The translations under genes were made by a program, and so were the position numbers. The notes below the pieces were generated by a model. It was not told where the DNA came from and ran no database searches. It saw only the letters and a program-made list of their open reading frames with translations. A DNA stretch of 64,000 nucleotides from contig NZ_JJMU01000065.1 of NCBI RefSeq assembly GCF_000757725.1, positions 62,001 to 126,000 on the forward strand, given 5' to 3'. Source of the stretch: Sphingobacterium deserti. Its GTDB lineage: Bacteria > Bacteroidota > Bacteroidia > Sphingobacteriales > Sphingobacteriaceae. This document shows, piece after piece, positions 61,099 through 64,000 of this stretch. Each line of letters opens with the position of its first letter. Position 1 is the first letter of the stretch.

Positions 61099-62025
61099 AT
61101 GCTTGAAATTAAGAATATTGTAAAACAATACAGTAACCATTTGGCGCTAAATAATGTGTCCATCTCGGTACCAAAAGGCAGTATTTTTGGACTCCTCGGC
61201 CCTAATGGTGCTGGCAAGACATCTCTTATCCGTATTATCAACCAAATCACAGCGCCAGATAGTGGCGAAATTTTCTTCGACGGTGAGCCACTGAAGCCTA
61301 GGCATATCGAGCGGATCGGCTATCTACCCGAAGAGCGCGGACTGTATAAAAAAATGAAAATCGGTGAACAAATGCTTTACTTAGCCCAGCTAAAGGGATT
61401 GAAGAAAGCTGATGCCGTTAGCCGAATCAAGTATTGGTTTGAAAAGCTTGACATGCAATCCTGGTGGGATAAAAAAGTCGAAGATTTAAGTAAAGGTATG
61501 CAGCAGAAGGTTCAGTTTGTTGCTACAGTGCTTCATGAGCCTGATTTAATAATTTTGGACGAGCCTTTTTCGGGGTTTGACCCTGTAAACGCGCAGATTA
61601 TACAGAAAGAGATACTGGAACTAAATCAGAAGGGCGCTACGATCATCTATTCCACGCACCGTATGGAATCCGTTGAAGAACTTTGCGATTACATTGCCTT
61701 GATCAATAAGTCTGAAAAGGTTCTTGATGGCTCTGTATCTGCAATCAAGCGTTCTTACAAAAACCAAACCTACATGATTGCCTACAAGGCTAAACCTGGT
61801 ATAGATTTTCAGGCGACCGAAAATAGCTTATTTGAGATCGTAACCCATCAGGTGTTGTCTGAAGAAATGGAAATGACAGTACGTATTGCAGATGAGACGT
61901 CGCTGAATGATCTCTTGTTATTCTTAATAGAGAGGATCGAGATACACCAAGTCAGGGAAATTGTTCCATCCATGCATGACATATTTATTGATAAAGTAAC
62001 ACAAATAAGCACGCCTCTACTTTAA
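61099..62025 (+). CDS. ABC exporter ATP-binding subunit (NatA-like)
   Basis: A 308-residue ATPase: Walker A GPNGAGKTS near residue 35, signature DLSKGMQQKVQF, Walker B LIILDEPFSGFD, switch YSTHR. The C-terminal extension fits DUF4162-type NatA proteins. With the permease 6 bp later it forms an exporter of unknown substrate, named after sodium efflux NatAB. Confidence 0.9.
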   Translation: MLEIKNIVKQYSNHLALNNVSISVPKGSIFGLLGPNGAGKTSLIRIINQITAPDSGEIFFDGEPLKPRHIERIGYLPEERGLYKKMKIGEQMLYLAQLKGLKKADAVSRIKYWFEKLDMQSWWDKKVEDLSKGMQQKVQFVATVLHEPDLIILDEPFSGFDPVNAQIIQKEILELNQKGATIIYSTHRMESVEELCDYIALINKSEKVLDGSVSAIKRSYKNQTYMIAYKAKPGIDFQATENSLFEIVTHQVLSEEMEMTVRIADETSLNDLLLFLIERIEIHQVREIVPSMHDIFIDKVTQISTPLL

Positions 62026-62031
62026 ACCATC

Positions 62032-63342
62032 ATGAATAAAATTCCATTAATCATACAACGCGAATATTTCAGCAGAGTGAAAAAGAAATCTTTTTTACTT
62101 ACTACGTTTTTGGTGCCGCTCTTCTTTATAGGAATGTACGTAGGAATCTTCTACCTGACTAAAAAAAGCTTTGATGATTCCCATTCGGTTGTCCATGTCG
62201 TTGATCAGCAAGGGACCGTTGCAGGATTGCTTAAGAGCAACAAAAATCTGACCTACACAACATCAAGCATAGCTTTGCAAAAAGAGATTGAAAATCTTAA
62301 AAATGAGGAAGAAAAAACGAATATACTAATTGTACCCAGCGATTTTTATGAATCGCGCCGCGTGGAGCTACTTTCATCGGGAAAGCCCAATATCACCACG
62401 CAAAATGAAGTTAAAGATCAGCTTAAAGAGATTATCCGTAACTCCGAGTATGAACGCTTAGGGTTGGACGGAGAAAACATTAAAAAGATCGACGATACTA
62501 TTCAAATCAGCGCAAAAGAGCTTGGAGAAGATGGCGATGCCAAAGAAAGTCATACCGAAGTTGCGATGGGAATTGCAATGGCGCTATCTGTACTTGTCTA
62601 TCTTTCCCTGTTTTTATACGGTGCGCAAGTGATGCGCGGTATTATTGAAGAGAAGACAAGTCGTATCGTTGAGGTCATTATTTCTTCCGTGAAACCATTT
62701 CAATTGATGATGGGCAAGATCATTGGGATTGGCCTTGTCGGTCTAACACAATTTTTGCTTTGGCTCGTGTTGACATTCGCGCTCACTAGTGTTGCGACGA
62801 CATTAATCTTTGATCAACAGGATCTCAGCGCGCAGGCCGCTGCCCAATCGCTGCAAGGCGGAAACGGTGCCGCGGCGGCACAAGGCATGGACTTCTTAAA
62901 CGCGCTTCAATCTATAAACGTGACGGAATTGCTGGTTTGTTTTTTCCTCTTTTTTATGGGTGGATATTTCCTCTATAGTGCATTGTTTGCCGCAGTTGGT
63001 TCAGCGGTGGATAGCGAGACCGAAGCGACACAATTTACGATGCCTATCACGATGCCTTTGCTGCTTACCTACATCCTATCATTTGGCGTTTTAGTTAATG
63101 ATCCGAACGGAACCATCGCCACTTGGTTGAGCTTTATTCCATTTACTTCTCCTATTGCGATGCTGGTGCGGGTGCCTTTCGGTGTTCCGACCTGGCAAAT
63201 AGCAGTTTCGTTGGTCATTTTAATTGCTGGATTCTTATTTACGACGTGGGTAGCGGGCCGTATTTACAAAACGGGCATATTGATGTATGGAAAAAAAGCT
63301 AGCTTTAAAGAACTTATTAAATGGTTTAAATATAAAAGTTAA
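62032..63342 (+). CDS. ABC-2 type permease (NatB-like)
   Basis: A 436-residue permease with a first helix near residue 22, a large extracytoplasmic segment, and about five more helices in the C-terminal half. EEKTSRIVEVIISSVKPFQLMMGKIIGIGLVG is the ABC-2/NatB signature. An Ala/Gln-rich insertion lies near residues 265-290. It pairs with the preceding ATPase. Confidence 0.9.
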   Translation: MNKIPLIIQREYFSRVKKKSFLLTTFLVPLFFIGMYVGIFYLTKKSFDDSHSVVHVVDQQGTVAGLLKSNKNLTYTTSSIALQKEIENLKNEEEKTNILIVPSDFYESRRVELLSSGKPNITTQNEVKDQLKEIIRNSEYERLGLDGENIKKIDDTIQISAKELGEDGDAKESHTEVAMGIAMALSVLVYLSLFLYGAQVMRGIIEEKTSRIVEVIISSVKPFQLMMGKIIGIGLVGLTQFLLWLVLTFALTSVATTLIFDQQDLSAQAAAQSLQGGNGAAAAQGMDFLNALQSINVTELLVCFFLFFMGGYFLYSALFAAVGSAVDSETEATQFTMPITMPLLLTYILSFGVLVNDPNGTIATWLSFIPFTSPIAMLVRVPFGVPTWQIAVSLVILIAGFLFTTWVAGRIYKTGILMYGKKASFKELIKWFKYKS

Positions 63343-63374
63343 TATATTTACCTTCATTAATTAATATCGAAACA

Positions 63375-63785
63375 ATGGCAACAACTTACGATGCAACTAA
63401 CAAAAAATCCGGAACATTTAAAAAAGTGTTGGGCTGGATTATCGTCGTGCTATTACTGTGTGCTGGCGGATATGTATACTATCGTTATTACTTTGTTTTT
63501 GGCGAAGGCGTCAAATCTGGATACCTTAACTATGCTGTCAAGAAAGGGAACGTTTTCAAAACATATGAAGGCAAATTGATTCAGGAAGGGTTTGGCAGCT
63601 CAAAGGTAGGTACCGGTATATCCAGTAATGAATTTGAGTTTTCTATAGTGAGTGACTCGATTTTTAATGTGTTAGAAGTAAACAGTGGGAAGTATTTCGA
63701 CCTTCACTACAAGGAGTATCACGGTATTTTGCCTTGGAGGGGCAATACGCGCTACGTCGTAGATAAGGTCGTCAATATGAAGTAA
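63375..63785 (+). CDS. Small single-pass membrane protein (136 aa)
   Basis: A short N-terminal tail, one membrane helix (VLGWIIVVLLLCAGGYVYY), and a periplasmic beta-rich domain (GNVFKTYEGKLIQEGFGSSK, LHYKEYHGILPWRGNTRYVVDKV). A conserved Bacteroidota family, sometimes mislabelled as a dehydrogenase in databases; nothing in the sequence supports any enzyme activity. It lies 32 bp behind the NatB-like permease and may share its transcript. Confidence 0.78.
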   Translation: MATTYDATNKKSGTFKKVLGWIIVVLLLCAGGYVYYRYYFVFGEGVKSGYLNYAVKKGNVFKTYEGKLIQEGFGSSKVGTGISSNEFEFSIVSDSIFNVLEVNSGKYFDLHYKEYHGILPWRGNTRYVVDKVVNMK

Positions 63786-63856
63786 TGAGTCTGCGACATC
63801 GCGAACCATCTAGCTCATCCCCTTACACTCGGGATGACACCTGAAAATTTCTAAAC

Positions 63857-63894
63857 ATAAAATGCGCCAGACCTAAAGCCTTGGCGCATTTTAT
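63857..63894. terminator. Terminator after the NatAB-like operon
   Basis: ATAAAATGCGCCA and TGGCGCATTTTAT pair over 13 bp with a 12-nt loop; A/T outer arms allow termination in both directions, fitting the convergent gene that starts to appear at 63933. Confidence 0.88.
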
Positions 63895-63932
63895 TTGAAC
63901 AGGTATTCCGGTGGGATAAATTATGTAAATAC

Positions 63933-64000
63933 CTATTGTAGTTTTTTGTTTGGTTTGCTGCTCATCACGAAGGTTAAGTTGCCTCCCGAAGCGATATCGG
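63933..64000 (-). CDS. 3' end of a probable GH92-type glycosidase (partial)
   Basis: The minus-strand frame reading DIASGGNLTFVMSSKPNKK before a stop codon runs off the window edge. Gly-Gly-x-Leu-x-Phe-x-Met followed by Lys-Pro-Asn is the usual ending of glycoside hydrolase family 92 alpha-mannosidases of Bacteroidota. Only 22 residues are visible, so the call rests on that ending alone. Confidence 0.45.
   Translation of the reverse strand, partial: DIASGGNLTFVMSSKPNKKLQ

Noticed and set aside
63800..63840. Possible fragment of a dispersed repeat (CTCGGGATGACAC)
   Set aside because: Only about 13 bases resemble the GTCATCCCGAG-type repeats, and no second arm is clear.

Overview
The window reads as a chromosomal segment of a Bacteroidota bacterium, most likely Sphingobacteriaceae (Sphingobacterium/Pedobacter/Olivibacter-like). 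The evidence is recurrent -7 promoter boxes of the form TAnnTTTG, lineage-typical families (DUF5686, DUF3098, GIN-domain, fimbrillin-like lipoproteins, fused SpmA/SpmB), a grasp-with-spasm peptide-maturation locus, and an rpsU gene with a full Shine-Dalgarno sequence, which is exceptional in this phylum. Genus assignment is inference.

0-15 kb: the 3' end of an SF2 helicase, two unknown genes, rpsU, an MHS-type MFS transporter, a 3-mercaptopyruvate-type sulfurtransferase, and the pstSCAB phosphate importer on the minus strand. Divergent from pst is a complete assimilatory sulfate operon: sulfite reductase with a C-terminal HEPN-like domain, siroheme methyltransferase, precorrin-2 dehydrogenase/ferrochelatase, iron-sulfur APS reductase, cysD and cysN. 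It makes siroheme and reduces sulfate through APS, without an APS kinase.

15-26 kb: the accessory core. A RiPP locus comes first: a GG-leader precursor on the minus strand, then divergently an ATP-grasp ligase, an overlooked 57-residue peptide, a SPASM protein and a secreted DUF6624 protein, with the last three coupled by overlapping start and stop codons. It is followed by parD with a truncated parE, a noncoding stretch of about 790 bp, and a 57-residue peptide coupled to a fimbrillin-like lipoprotein. At tRNA-Ser(GGA), a 57-bp perfect direct repeat brackets a 3.3-kb islet holding hipBA and a polytopic membrane protein.

26-48 kb: a patatin phospholipase, an SpmAB-like membrane protein, mgsA, an OsmC protein, coaA, an MscS channel, accA, a polysaccharide deacetylase, ychF, DUF72, TPR and NlpC/P60 proteins, a universal stress protein, an RsmB-like methyltransferase, a substrate-binding-like lipoprotein, guaA, DUF5686, GIN and small secreted proteins.

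48-64 kb: the SatD/DUF3307 pair behind a 28-bp tandem repeat array, leuS, the ftsX-DUF3098-uppP-truB-ribF operon, the topA-unknown-cmk operon, ysxC with a UbiA-type prenyltransferase, a NatAB-like exporter, a small membrane protein, and the 3' tip of what looks like a GH92 glycosidase running off the end.

The parts most worth follow-up are the grasp-with-spasm locus, the tRNA-Ser islet, the HEPN-fused sulfite reductase, the 28-bp repeats and the rpsU leader.
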